From: Pseudomonas frederiksbergensis
GTDB lineage: Bacteria > Pseudomonadota > Gammaproteobacteria > Pseudomonadales > Pseudomonadaceae
Length of the DNA: 64,000 nt
NCBI RefSeq assembly: GCF_001874645.1
Contig: NZ_CP017886.1
Span: forward strand, 1,302,001 to 1,366,000
Direction of reading: 5' to 3'
Shown here one piece after another: positions 34,096 through 42,804 of the stretch (positions are counted from its first letter, which is position 1; each line of letters starts with the position of its first letter). The translations under genes were made by a program, and so were the position numbers. The notes below the pieces were generated by a model. It was not told where the DNA came from. It did no database searches and worked only from the letters and a program-made list of their open reading frames with translations.

Positions 34096-34989
34096 TCAGG
34101 CCTGATTGAGCTGTGCTTTGAGCAAATCGCGGAAGGTCTGAATCAACGGCTCACGGCTGCGTCCGCGACGCACGATCATCGAAAACGGCGCCTGATAGCC
34201 GAAGGTGGCTGGCAGCAGTACACGCAAATCGCCCTTGTCGGCCCAGGCCTGGGCGTAGTGCTCCGGCAGGTAGCCGATGTAGGCGCCGGACAGCACCAGA
34301 ATCAGTTGCGCTTCCATACTCTCCACAGTCGCCGCGCTATGCTTGAAGCCGTGGCGGGCCAATTCGGCCTGGCTCCAGTAACCGCGACCGACCATGCGCT
34401 GCTGGGTGATGACTTGTTCGGGAATGCGTCGCTCGCTGAACAATGGATGACGATTGCTGCAATACAGCCAATGTTGTTCACGGTAGAGCGGCATGTAGAC
34501 CAGCCCGCTCATGCGCGTGGAGAACGCACCGATGGCCAGATCGAGTCGGTTGTCCTGCACGCCGAGTTGCAGCTCGTAAGGGCTCATTACCGACAAGTGC
34601 AAATGCACGGCCGGGTGCTCCTGGCTGTAGGCACCAATGGCTTCGGCGAATGGCAAGGCCTTGTCGCTGACGGTCGAATCGATCACCCCGAGGTTGAGCG
34701 TGCCACGCAGTTCGCCCTTGAGCGCCGCAGCGTATTGCTCGAAACCTTCAAGTTCACCGAACAGACGCAACGTTTCCTGATGGAACAGCTCGCCCTTGCT
34801 GGTCAGGCTGAAACCGCCACGCCCACGATGGCAGAGCACCAGCCCCAGCGCCGCTTCGAGCTGGCTCATGTAGGTGCTGATGGCCGATGTCGAGAGGTTG
34901 AGCTCATGCTGCGCATTGGCAAACCCCTGATGACGCACCACGCTGACGAAGATGCGCAATAGTTTCAGGTCAGGTAAAGCGTTGGCCAT
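34096..34989 (-). CDS. gbuR: LysR-family regulator, GbuR-like
   Basis: A 297-residue LysR regulator. The N-terminal helix-turn-helix is HQGFANAQHELNLSTSAIST with YMSQLEAALGLVLCHRGRGG; the rest is the effector-binding domain. It is divergent from a guanidinobutyrase gene, as gbuR is from gbuA in P. aeruginosa, where the regulator activates the enzyme gene in response to 4-guanidinobutyrate. The ATG at 34989 with GGAG eight bases upstream is preferred over a GTG three codons earlier. Confidence 0.83.
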   Translation of the reverse strand: MANALPDLKLLRIFVSVVRHQGFANAQHELNLSTSAISTYMSQLEAALGLVLCHRGRGGFSLTSKGELFHQETLRLFGELEGFEQYAAALKGELRGTLNLGVIDSTVSDKALPFAEAIGAYSQEHPAVHLHLSVMSPYELQLGVQDNRLDLAIGAFSTRMSGLVYMPLYREQHWLYCSNRHPLFSERRIPEQVITQQRMVGRGYWSQAELARHGFKHSAATVESMEAQLILVLSGAYIGYLPEHYAQAWADKGDLRVLLPATFGYQAPFSMIVRRGRSREPLIQTFRDLLKAQLNQA

Positions 34990-35184
34990 GGGAGGCACTC
35001 CAAACGATCGGTGTGAAGTCTATCGTTGCCGCGTCCATTAGTTTAGAAAAATCTGAACTAAGTATTTGTCGGTAGCGATTCTTCTCCTGATCTACATTTC
35101 GCAGAATCCGCTCAACAGGTGCCTGTGCGATCCCTTTGCGCTGTGCAACCCCATAAATAAAACAATGATGATGAGGCCATACCC

Positions 35185-36135
35185 GTGGACAAGATTCTTC
35201 ACCAACCACTGGGCGGCAATGAAATGCCGCGCTTCGGCGGCATTGCCACCATGATGCGGCTCCCCCATTTGCAATCCGCCGCTGGCCTGGACGCTGCCTT
35301 CATTGGCATCCCGCTGGACATCGGCACCTCCCTGCGCGCAGGCACCCGTTTCGGACCGCGCGAGATTCGTGCTGAATCGGTGATGATCCGCCCGTACAAC
35401 ATGGCCACCGGCGCTGCGCCGTTCGACTCGCTGTCGGTTGCCGACATCGGTGACGTGGCGATCAACACCTTCAACCTGCTGGACGCCGTGCGCATCATCG
35501 AAGAGTCTTACAACGAGATCCTCGAACACGACGTGATCCCGCTGACCCTCGGTGGCGACCACACCATCACCCTGCCGATCCTGCGGGCCATCCATAAAAA
35601 GCACGGCAAGGTCGGCCTGGTGCATATCGACGCCCACGCCGATGTGAACGATCACATGTTCGGCGAGAAGATCGCCCACGGCACCACCTTCCGTCGCGCC
35701 GTTGAAGAAGGCCTTCTGGACTGCGACCGTGTCGTGCAAATTGGTCTGCGGGCGCAGGGCTACACCGCTGAAGACTTCAACTGGAGCCGCAAACAAGGCT
35801 TTCGCGTGGTTCAGGCTGAAGAGTGCTGGCACAAGTCGCTGGAACCCCTGATGGCTGAAGTCCGCGAAAAAGTCGGCGGTGGCCCGGTGTACCTGAGTTT
35901 CGACATCGACGGCATCGATCCGGCCTGGGCTCCAGGTACCGGCACCCCGGAAATCGGCGGCCTGACGACCATTCAGGCGATCGAAATCGTTCGTGGCTGC
36001 CAAGGCCTCGACCTGGTTGGCTGCGACCTGGTAGAAGTCTCGCCGCCGTACGACACCACCGGCAACACCTCGCTGCTGGGCGCCAATCTGCTGTACGAAA
36101 TGCTCTGCGTACTGCCGGGCGTGGCTCACCGCTGA
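35185..36135 (+). CDS. gbuA: GbuA, guanidinobutyrase (agmatinase family)
   Basis: A 316-residue ureohydrolase that splits 4-guanidinobutyrate into urea and 4-aminobutyrate, part of arginine breakdown. Manganese ligands are visible in LTLGGDHTITLP, LVHIDAHADVND and LSFDIDGIDPAWAPGTGTPE. The sequence is nearly the same as P. aeruginosa GbuA as I remember it, including the VMIRPYNMATGAAPFDSL stretch. It starts with GTG and is divergent from gbuR; a sodium:solute symporter, likely for the substrate, follows. Confidence 0.92.
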   Translation: MDKILHQPLGGNEMPRFGGIATMMRLPHLQSAAGLDAAFIGIPLDIGTSLRAGTRFGPREIRAESVMIRPYNMATGAAPFDSLSVADIGDVAINTFNLLDAVRIIEESYNEILEHDVIPLTLGGDHTITLPILRAIHKKHGKVGLVHIDAHADVNDHMFGEKIAHGTTFRRAVEEGLLDCDRVVQIGLRAQGYTAEDFNWSRKQGFRVVQAEECWHKSLEPLMAEVREKVGGGPVYLSFDIDGIDPAWAPGTGTPEIGGLTTIQAIEIVRGCQGLDLVGCDLVEVSPPYDTTGNTSLLGANLLYEMLCVLPGVAHR

Positions 36136-36168
36136 GGATTGACCCCAAGCAAACGTGATCAGCGCGTG

Positions 36169-36197
36169 AACGCCGCCACCTGACGGGTGTCGGCGTT
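36169..36197 (+). promoter_or_regulatory. Intercistronic hairpin between gbuA and the symporter
   Basis: AACGCCGCCACC (36169-36180) pairs with GGGTGTCGGCGTT (36185-36197), with one bulged base and a TGAC loop. The T-run after it is minimal. It may attenuate read-through or protect the gbuA message. Confidence 0.55.
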
Positions 36198-36310
36198 TGT
36201 CCGCAACGTCCCCCGCGTGCTTCAGCACCGATACCGGATTCGCTTACTACACCCCAGAACCCCCGCTCCTGCAAAACTCTTATAAGAAAGACAATCGGAG
36301 AGACGCCATC

Positions 36311-37690
36311 ATGGCTTTGGATTTATTCGTAGTACTCATCTATGCCGCCGGCATGCTCGTGCTGGGCTATTACGGCATGCGCAAGGCCAAGACCCACGAA
36401 GACTACCTCGTGGCCGGTCGTAACCTCGGGCCAACCCTGTACATGGGCACCATGGCCGCCACCGTACTGGGCGGCGCATCGACCGTCGGTACCGTTCGCC
36501 TGGGCTACGTCCACGGTATTTCCGGTTTCTGGCTGTGTGCTGCACTGGGTTGCGGGATCATTGCGCTGAACCTGTTCCTGGCCAAGCCGCTGCTCAAACT
36601 GAAGATCTTCACCGTTACCCAGATCCTCGAAAAGCGTTACAACCCAATGGCCCGCCAGGCCAGTGCGGTGATCATGCTGGCCTACGCGCTGATGATCGGC
36701 GTGACCTCGATCCTCGCGATCGGCACCGTACTGCAAGTGCTGTTCGGCCTGCCGTTCTGGATCTCGGTAGTGCTTGGCGGTGGCGTGGTGGTGGTGTATT
36801 CGACCATCGGCGGCATGTGGTCGCTGACCCTGACCGACATCGTTCAGTTCGTGATCAAGACCGTTGGCCTGATGTTCATCCTGTTGCCGATCTGCCTGTA
36901 CCGCGTGGGTGGCTGGGATGAGCTGGTGTTGAAACTGCCGGCATCCAGCTTCAGCTTCACCACCATTGGCTGGGACACCATCATCACCTACTTCATGATC
37001 TACTTCTTCGGCATCCTGATCGGTCAGGACATCTGGCAACGGGTGTTCACCGCCAAGAACGAAAAAGTCGCTCAGTACGCAGGCACGATCTCCGGTTTCT
37101 ACTGCATCCTCTACGGTCTGGCCTGCGCGCTGATCGGTATGGCTGCACATGTGCTGATCCCGGACCTGGACAACGTCAATAACGCCTTCGCCGCGATCGT
37201 CAAACTGTCCTTGCCTGATGGTATTCGTGGCCTGGTCATCGCTGCTGCCCTGGCGGCCATGATGTCCACCGCCAGCGCCGGCTTGCTCGCCGCGTCCACC
37301 ACGCTGACCGAAGACCTGCTGCCAAAACTGCGCGGTGGCAAACAGTCGAGCCTGAAAATCAACCGCCTGTTCACTATGTTGACCGGTGTTGTCGTGCTGG
37401 GTATCGCCCTGGTGGTCAGTGACGTGATCAGTGCCCTGACACTGGCCTACAACCTGTTGGTCGGCGGCATGCTGGTCCCGTTGATCGGCGCCATTTTCTG
37501 GAAACGTGCAACCACCTCCGGCGCTATCGCCAGCATGGGCCTGGGCTTCGTGACTGCCCTGGTGTTCATGTTCAAGGATGGTCTGGATGCCAACACGCCG
37601 ATCTACTACAGCCTGGCTATCGGTCTGATCAGCTTCGTCGTGGTCAGTCTGCTGTCCCCTCGCCCGGTTGCACAGGCCAGCGCTGCCTGA
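36311..37690 (+). CDS. Sodium:solute symporter (SSS family)
   Basis: A 459-residue inner-membrane symporter with about 13 hydrophobic segments. GMRKAKTHEDYLVAGRNLGP near residue 23 and AATVLGGASTVGTVRLGYVHG near residue 52 are SSS family signatures; AALAAMMSTASAGLLAASTT holds the Na+ site residues. In P. aeruginosa a related symporter gene sits near gbuA, so it probably takes up 4-guanidinobutyrate. The ATG at 36311 has GGAGA upstream. A strong terminator follows. Confidence 0.87.
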   Translation: MALDLFVVLIYAAGMLVLGYYGMRKAKTHEDYLVAGRNLGPTLYMGTMAATVLGGASTVGTVRLGYVHGISGFWLCAALGCGIIALNLFLAKPLLKLKIFTVTQILEKRYNPMARQASAVIMLAYALMIGVTSILAIGTVLQVLFGLPFWISVVLGGGVVVVYSTIGGMWSLTLTDIVQFVIKTVGLMFILLPICLYRVGGWDELVLKLPASSFSFTTIGWDTIITYFMIYFFGILIGQDIWQRVFTAKNEKVAQYAGTISGFYCILYGLACALIGMAAHVLIPDLDNVNNAFAAIVKLSLPDGIRGLVIAAALAAMMSTASAGLLAASTTLTEDLLPKLRGGKQSSLKINRLFTMLTGVVVLGIALVVSDVISALTLAYNLLVGGMLVPLIGAIFWKRATTSGAIASMGLGFVTALVFMFKDGLDANTPIYYSLAIGLISFVVVSLLSPRPVAQASAA

Positions 37691-37722
37691 TCACAGACTA
37701 TAAATAGAACCGCTTTCTTCGG

Positions 37723-37756
37723 CGGGTGTGGCGTCGGTTGCCACACCCGTTTTTTT
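37723..37756 (+). terminator. Intrinsic terminator after the symporter gene
   Basis: CGGGTGTGGC (37723-37732) pairs with GCCACACCCG (37740-37749), loop GTCGGTT, followed by seven T residues. It is a textbook terminator 33 bases after the stop. Confidence 0.93.
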
Positions 37757-37771
37757 CGTCTGGAGAAACAG

Positions 37772-37843
37772 AAAGATCGCAGGCTTCGACAGCTCCTACG
37801 GTTTGGCGCGATGCCAGCAGGGGCTGTCGAAGGCTGCGATCTT
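37772..37843. repeat. REP-like inverted pair (variant)
   Basis: AAAGATCGCAGGCTTCGACA at 37772 faces GGGGCTGTCGAAGGCTGCGA ending in TCTT at 37843. The inner arms carry TTCGACAGC where the consensus has TGCGGCAGC, and the change is kept in both arms, which preserves pairing. Confidence 0.72.
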
Positions 37844-37859
37844 CGGCGTTGGAAGGTGC

Positions 37860-37988
37860 TTACCGGCGGCGTTGCTGACGCCGACGTTGCTCATCGTCAG
37901 TCCGGATTGGCACGGGCTGCAGAGGTGGTTCGATCAAACCAAGCGCGACACCGAGGTCATGGAGCCAGTTTTGCAGTTTCTCTTTCAT
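37860..37988 (-). CDS. PA1414-family small protein (42 aa)
   Basis: ATG at 37986-37988 with a very strong ribosome site (AAGGGGGG four bases upstream) opens 42 codons: MKEKLQNWLHDLGVALGLIE, then PPLQPVPIRTDDEQ and an Arg/Gln-rich end. I recognise this as the PA1414 family. In P. aeruginosa the PA1414 transcript is strongly induced without oxygen under Anr and is the source of the small RNA SicX, which affects chronic infection. The neighbours (gbuA side and a LysR gene) are also kept. No Anr box is evident in the 70 bases upstream. Confidence 0.8.
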   Translation of the reverse strand: MKEKLQNWLHDLGVALGLIEPPLQPVPIRTDDEQRRRQQRRR

Positions 37989-38060
37989 GGTGCCCCCCTT
38001 CAGGGTAGTGCTGAGCGACCGGGTTCTATAGACGCTTCATACAGATAGTAGTCCGAAGTC

Positions 38061-38996
38061 TTACGCAATGCTCGCCTCAAAAGGCAAAGATCTGTTACCG
38101 AATTCATCAAAATCAGCCCCAACCGGGCAGCCACCACCGAACGCCGCTTGTTGCACTTTGATCCAGGCATTGAGATTGGCACCCACCATGCCCTTGCGCC
38201 ACATCAGCCAGGTGGTGGCACTGGCAAAAGGCTCGGCCAACGCATGCACCGCCACACTTTCGCGTCCGGGCAGACTGGCCAGCATCGACTCGGACATCAG
38301 CGCCACGCCGGAGCCGGCAATCACACACGCCAGCATCCCTTGATAGGACTCGATTTCCATCGCCCGCCCCATCACCGCGTGATCATGCGCGAACCAGGCC
38401 TCCAGGCGCATCCGGTAGGAACAGCCCTGGCGAAAAGTGAACACCGAGCGTCCCTGTACATCCAGCGCACTGCGCACCGGTGGATGATCGGCCTCGCTGA
38501 TCAGCACCAGTTTTTCATCACACAGCGGCACACCGTCGAGCCCGGCCAGCTGCAGCGGGCCATCAACCAGTGCGGCATCAAGGCGCCCGGTGAGCAGGCC
38601 TTCGAGCAACTCGCCGCTGGGCCCGGACTGCACTTGCAGGTTCACCGCCGGATAGGTGCGGTGATAGCGCGCCAACAAACCCGGCAGATGAATCGCCGCG
38701 GTGCTGTACAGGGTGCCAAGCACGAAATCTCCGGCCGGTTGCCCGCCCTGCACGGCTGTGTGGGCTTCGTCATGCAGGGCAAACAGCTTGGCGGTGTAGT
38801 CCAACAGCACTTTGCCTGCGGGTGACAACTGCAAACGCTGACGCTCACGCAAGAACAGTTCTACGCCCAGCTGATCCTCAAGCTGCTTGAGCCGGGTCGA
38901 CAAATTGGACGGCACCCGGTGCAGGCGTTCGGCGGCGCGGGTGATGGAACCTTCCTCGGCCACAGCCTGGAAGATGCGCAATTGGCTGAATTCCAC
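38061..38996 (-). CDS. LysR-family regulator
   Basis: A 311-residue LysR regulator. The DNA-binding part is AVAEEGSITRAAERLHRVPS followed by NLSTRLKQLEDQLGVELFLR; the effector domain fills the rest (LYSTAAIHLPGLLARYHRTY). A GTG at 38996 with GGAG six bases upstream is preferred over a TTG four codons earlier. It lies 72 bases before the PA1414-type gene and is divergent from a YbfB-type exporter, which may be its target. In PAO1 the neighbour of PA1414 is also a LysR gene. Confidence 0.83.
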   Translation of the reverse strand: MEFSQLRIFQAVAEEGSITRAAERLHRVPSNLSTRLKQLEDQLGVELFLRERQRLQLSPAGKVLLDYTAKLFALHDEAHTAVQGGQPAGDFVLGTLYSTAAIHLPGLLARYHRTYPAVNLQVQSGPSGELLEGLLTGRLDAALVDGPLQLAGLDGVPLCDEKLVLISEADHPPVRSALDVQGRSVFTFRQGCSYRMRLEAWFAHDHAVMGRAMEIESYQGMLACVIAGSGVALMSESMLASLPGRESVAVHALAEPFASATTWLMWRKGMVGANLNAWIKVQQAAFGGGCPVGADFDEFGNRSLPFEASIA

Positions 38997-39099
38997 ACCT
39001 TTCTCCAAATAAGAACAAGTTACTCACTATTATTCATTTTTAAAGAAAGTCAATCAGTCCTAGCCTGACGGTCATTGCTCCTTTGCAGGAATCCTGATC

Positions 39100-40278
39100 A
39101 TGTCGCCACTTGTACGCCTACTCGGCAGTTTCATTGCCTTGATGATGGCCATGGGCATTGGCCGCTTTGCGCTCACCCCACAGCTGCCGCATTTGCTCAG
39201 CGAAGGTCAGATCGACCTGACCGCCGCGGGTCTGATTGCGGCAGCCAATTACCTGGGCTACTTCATCGGCGCCGTGGACGCGATGTTCTCTCGCCGCCCC
39301 GAGCAAGTCCGTCGACGCTTGCTCGGCGGTTTGTGGCTATGCGTGCTACTGACCCTCGCCTCGTTCTGGGCCAAGGGCTTCTGGCCGCATCTGTTGTTGC
39401 GCTTCGGTACCGGCGTAGCCAGCGCCTGGGTACTGGTAATGATCACCGCGCTGAGTCAGCCATTGGCGTTGGCCGCCGGGCGCCCACGACTGGGCGCACT
39501 GGTATTCGCCGGACCGGGATTGGGGATTTTTCTGACGGGTTTGCTCGCTCTTGGCTCGAACCTGTTGGGACAAAGCTCCGCAACCTTGTGGCTGGTGTAT
39601 GCCGGCGTGGGCCTGGCAATGCTGTTGGTGATTTTGCCGATCCTGCCGCAACCGGCCGCGAGCGTGGCAGCCGCCCCCACTGCCGTCGCCTCAAAGAGTG
39701 CTGGAATTGCGCGGCTGGGTGTGATCTACGCGCTGTACGGCCTGGGCTACATCATTCCTGCGACCTTCCTGTCACAGATGGCCAGCGCTCGTTTTCACGG
39801 TCAATGGCAGGCAGATTTGTTCTGGCCGTGTTTCGGTCTGGCGGCCGCCACCGGTGTGTTGCTGGTAAGTTTGCGCCGGCATAACCCCAATGCCACGCGT
39901 CACTGGTTGATCGCGACGTTGTGGCTGCAAGCGGCCGGAGTCTTCGCTTGCCTGCTGGGCAGTGGTCTCGGTCTGGCCTTGGGGGTGATTCTCTGCGGCA
40001 CGCCGTTTCTGGCCTGCATGCAACTGGTGATGCAACGCTCGCGAGAACTGGCGCCACATGCCACCCAGCGCAATGCCGGCCTGCTGACCGCGTGTTTTGC
40101 CGTAGGTCAGCTGAGCGGGCCATTGCTGGCGGCGCTGAGCAGCCACTTCAGCGGTGGTTTGCAACCGGCGTTGATGGTGGCTGGCAGCGGCATGCTGCTG
40201 GCCGGCGGTTTGCTGCTGCGTCCGCTCAACGCTCCAGCGCTTTGCGCAAACGACGGCGCACCCACTGTTCTGCGCTGA
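39100..40278 (+). CDS. YbfB/YjiJ-family MFS transporter
   Basis: A 392-residue MFS protein with 12 hydrophobic segments. MAMGIGRFALTPQLPHLLSE near residue 16 and ANYLGYFIGAVDAM are hallmarks of the YbfB/YjiJ group. The substrate is unknown. It is divergent from a LysR gene with about 100 bases between, a usual regulator-exporter layout. Its last 53 bases overlap the end of a convergent EamA gene. Confidence 0.85.
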   Translation: MSPLVRLLGSFIALMMAMGIGRFALTPQLPHLLSEGQIDLTAAGLIAAANYLGYFIGAVDAMFSRRPEQVRRRLLGGLWLCVLLTLASFWAKGFWPHLLLRFGTGVASAWVLVMITALSQPLALAAGRPRLGALVFAGPGLGIFLTGLLALGSNLLGQSSATLWLVYAGVGLAMLLVILPILPQPAASVAAAPTAVASKSAGIARLGVIYALYGLGYIIPATFLSQMASARFHGQWQADLFWPCFGLAAATGVLLVSLRRHNPNATRHWLIATLWLQAAGVFACLLGSGLGLALGVILCGTPFLACMQLVMQRSRELAPHATQRNAGLLTACFAVGQLSGPLLAALSSHFSGGLQPALMVAGSGMLLAGGLLLRPLNAPALCANDGAPTVLR

Positions 40279-41155
40279 CAAAGGTGATGCCGAGCAACAC
40301 CAGCACGGCACCGACGACGAAGTTGACACTCAACGGTTCATCGAGCAGCAACACCCCGAAGGTGACACCAAACAGCGGCGTCATGAAGGAGAACACCGCG
40401 AGGTTCGACGCCAGGTAACGGCGCAGCAGCCAGAACCATGTCAGGTAGCTGAAAAACGACACCACCAGCCCCTGGAACAGCACGCTGGCCACCGCCACCT
40501 GAGTCAGGTGAACATGGGTAATCTGCCCGCTCAGGGCGGCAATCAACAGCAGGCCGAGAAAGCCGACAATCAGTTGATAAAACAGGGTCAAGGTCGCTGG
40601 GGCTTCCGACAACCGCGAGGCTCGGACTACCACGGTAGTCGCGCCCCAGGCGGCCCCGGCCAGAACGCCGAAGGCATCGCCGAGCAGCATCCGCTGGTCC
40701 AGACTGTCCCAGGACACGCCACCGGCAAATGCCACGGCAATACCGATAAACGCCAGCAGGATTCCCAGCCATTGCAACCGTCGTAAACGCTCGCTTGGCA
40801 GCAACCAATGCACGCCCAATGCGGTGAAGATCGGCGCGGTATAGAGGAACACCGACATGTGCGCCGCCGTGGTCAGTTGCAGACCCTCGGCGATGAACAA
40901 AAACTCGATCGCAAACAGGCTGCCCGCCAGCAAACCGCCGCGCCAGGTGCTGCCAACCTGATTCCAGCCGCCCTTCCAGCAGATCAGCAACCCCACCAGC
41001 AACGCGGACATTCCGGAACGCCCGGCGGCCTGCATCACGGGGGCGATGTCTGCCGCCGCCCATTTGATCATCACCTGCTGGACACCCCAGACCAGGCACA
41101 AGCCGAGCATCACTTGCAGGGCAAAACCATCGGCGCTGCGCCGAGTGGCGATCAC
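40226..41155 (-). CDS. DMT-superfamily EamA exporter
   Basis: A 309-residue exporter with ten hydrophobic segments in two EamA repeats (start of repeat 1: MLGLCLVWGVQQVMIKWAAA; repeat 2: GVLAGAAWGATTVVVRASRL). The frame is open up to a TTG at 41197, but a GTG at 41155 with GAGG seven bases upstream gives the usual length and was chosen. It overlaps the convergent MFS gene by 53 bases at the 3' end. Substrate unknown. Confidence 0.82.
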   Translation of the reverse strand: MIATRRSADGFALQVMLGLCLVWGVQQVMIKWAAADIAPVMQAAGRSGMSALLVGLLICWKGGWNQVGSTWRGGLLAGSLFAIEFLFIAEGLQLTTAAHMSVFLYTAPIFTALGVHWLLPSERLRRLQWLGILLAFIGIAVAFAGGVSWDSLDQRMLLGDAFGVLAGAAWGATTVVVRASRLSEAPATLTLFYQLIVGFLGLLLIAALSGQITHVHLTQVAVASVLFQGLVVSFFSYLTWFWLLRRYLASNLAVFSFMTPLFGVTFGVLLLDEPLSVNFVVGAVLVLLGITFVSAEQWVRRRLRKALER

Positions 41156-41201
41156 CGCGAAACCTCGCGAACGGTCAACGACATGGCAGTTACTCAATAG
41201 A

Positions 41202-41230
41202 ATAAAAATGCCCCGGTACTTGGCCGGGGC
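41202..41230 (-). terminator. Intrinsic terminator after the CvfB-type gene
   Basis: GCCCCGG (41210-41216) pairs with CCGGGGC (41224-41230). On the minus strand the stem is followed by ATTTTTATT, 22 bases after the stop. Confidence 0.82.
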
Positions 41231-41252
41231 AGTGAGGTCAGCTCAGCACAAC

Positions 41253-42089
41253 TCAACTCAGCTCGATGCGATCCGCGTGAATGACGATCTGGCCGTTCTT
41301 GTAGAGCGCACCGATGGCCTTCTTGAAGTTGCCTTTGCTGACGCCGAACAGGCTGCTGATCAGCGCCGGGTCGCTCTTGTCGCTGACCGGCAAGGTGCCG
41401 TTGTTGTCGCGCAACTTGGCGAGGATCTTCGAGTTCAGGCTGGTGGCCGCTTCTTCACCGACTGGCTGCAGGCTCAGGCTGATCTTGCCGTCGGCGCGAA
41501 CTTCCTTGATGAAGCCCTTCTCTTCCTTGCCGGCACGCATGAACTTGAAGATTTCGTTCTTGTGGATCAAGCCCCAATGCTTGTTGTTGATGATCGCCTT
41601 GAAGCCCATCTCGGTCGCTTCAGCCACCAACAGGTCAACTTCCTGGCCAGGTTTGTAGTTGGCCGGGGTTTTGTCCAGGTAACGATCCAGACGCGCGGTC
41701 GCGGTGATACGGCGGGTGTGCTTGTCGAGGTAGACGTGTACCACGCAGTATTCGCCAGCGGTCATTTGACGCTTTTCTTCGGAATACGGCAGCAGCAGGT
41801 CCTTGGGCAGACCCCAGTCGAGAAACACACCGATGCTGTTGACTTCAACGACTTTAAGACTGGCGAATTCACCGACCTGAACTTTCGGTTTTTCCGTAGT
41901 TGCGATGAGTTTGTCATCGCTGTCCAGATAAACAAAAACGTTCAGCCAGTCTTCATCTTCGCTGGGAATATCTTTGGGAATATAACGATTCGGCAGAAGG
42001 ATTTCGCCATCCGCGCCACCGTCCAGATATAAACCAAAGTTAGTGTGTTTAACCACTTGCAAGCTGTTGTAGCGCCCGACTAAAGCCAT
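41253..42089 (-). CDS. CvfB/YitL-family S1-like RNA-binding protein
   Basis: A 278-residue protein of the CvfB family with three S1-like domains and a C-terminal winged helix. HTNFGLYLDGGADGEILLPN opens the first domain, VEVNSIGVFLDWGLPKDLLL the second, TEMGFKAIINNKHWGLIHKN the third; the tail FGVSKGNFKKAIGALYKNGQ is the winged helix. In Staphylococcus CvfB influences virulence and binds RNA. The ATG at 42089 with AGGG upstream is preferred over an earlier in-frame start. A terminator follows. Confidence 0.87.
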   Translation of the reverse strand: MALVGRYNSLQVVKHTNFGLYLDGGADGEILLPNRYIPKDIPSEDEDWLNVFVYLDSDDKLIATTEKPKVQVGEFASLKVVEVNSIGVFLDWGLPKDLLLPYSEEKRQMTAGEYCVVHVYLDKHTRRITATARLDRYLDKTPANYKPGQEVDLLVAEATEMGFKAIINNKHWGLIHKNEIFKFMRAGKEEKGFIKEVRADGKISLSLQPVGEEAATSLNSKILAKLRDNNGTLPVSDKSDPALISSLFGVSKGNFKKAIGALYKNGQIVIHADRIELS

Positions 42090-42440
42090 TTCCAATACCC
42101 TCATTGCTTGGGCGGCATTCTACCCGGTTTTGCCGACGCCGTTGGGTGACTGGCCGGCTTGCGAAGAAAAATCCGCTGCGAGGCTCATTTTTCCTGGGTT
42201 TTGCACCAGAGCAGAGCCCGCTCGTCAGACCATCCAGACGGTTTTCGCTGATATCGGTAAGCAAAACACGCTTTTTTTCACGTCAGTGTTCTTATTTAAA
42301 ACAGTGGCTTAGGCGGTTATTGCGAACAGCAACTTATAAATAATCGACACCCGCCCTCGGTTATTTCAGGGGGATATTTACCAAGCAATTGTCAAGTATT
42401 TCCTGTACGATGCCTGGCCAAGTTAATTTTCTACAGGTTA

Positions 42441-42629
42441 ATGGCCGCCATGCGTGTAAAAGCATCCAACAGCAAAGCAAAGCCAGCTCCAGCCGTTGAA
42501 ACCAGCGAATCGATCAACGACCAGATTGCTGCTTTCCTCAAGTCCGGCGGCGAGATCCAGCAAATTGCCAAAGGCGTCAGCGGCCAGACATTCGGCCCGT
42601 CCAAGCAAATCACGCTCGGCAAAAAGTAA
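42441..42629 (+). CDS. Small conserved Pseudomonas protein, unknown function (62 aa)
   Basis: A 62-residue protein. The first 20 residues are Lys/Ala/Ser-rich (RVKASNSKAKPAPAV), the rest helical with INDQIAAFLKSGGEIQQIAK and a GPSKQITLGKK end. No signal or membrane segment. It starts at ATG 42441 or 42450. The SGG-x-I-x-x-I-x-x-G pattern is common in short Pseudomonas proteins of unknown role. A hairpin (AGCGCTT...AAGCGCT, 42658-42680) lies after the stop. Confidence 0.6.
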   Translation: MAAMRVKASNSKAKPAPAVETSESINDQIAAFLKSGGEIQQIAKGVSGQTFGPSKQITLGKK

Positions 42630-42804
42630 TACCCCCCTCGCGTCACCCTGGTCCCTAAGCGCTTTGAGCTTCGAAGCGCTAGGACTGGAACCCTCTCCCC
42701 AGCAACATCCTTCAAGACCAAACGTGCGTTCTATTTGATCAGCTGAACAGCCGGGTCCATCCTGCATTCAGATACCAGAACTACGCCCTTGCAAGGATTG
42801 GCTC

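Noticed and set aside
37989..38060. Anr box (TTGAT-N4-ATCAA) before the PA1414-type gene
   Set aside because: Looked for and not found in the 70 bases upstream; the site may be further up or absent.
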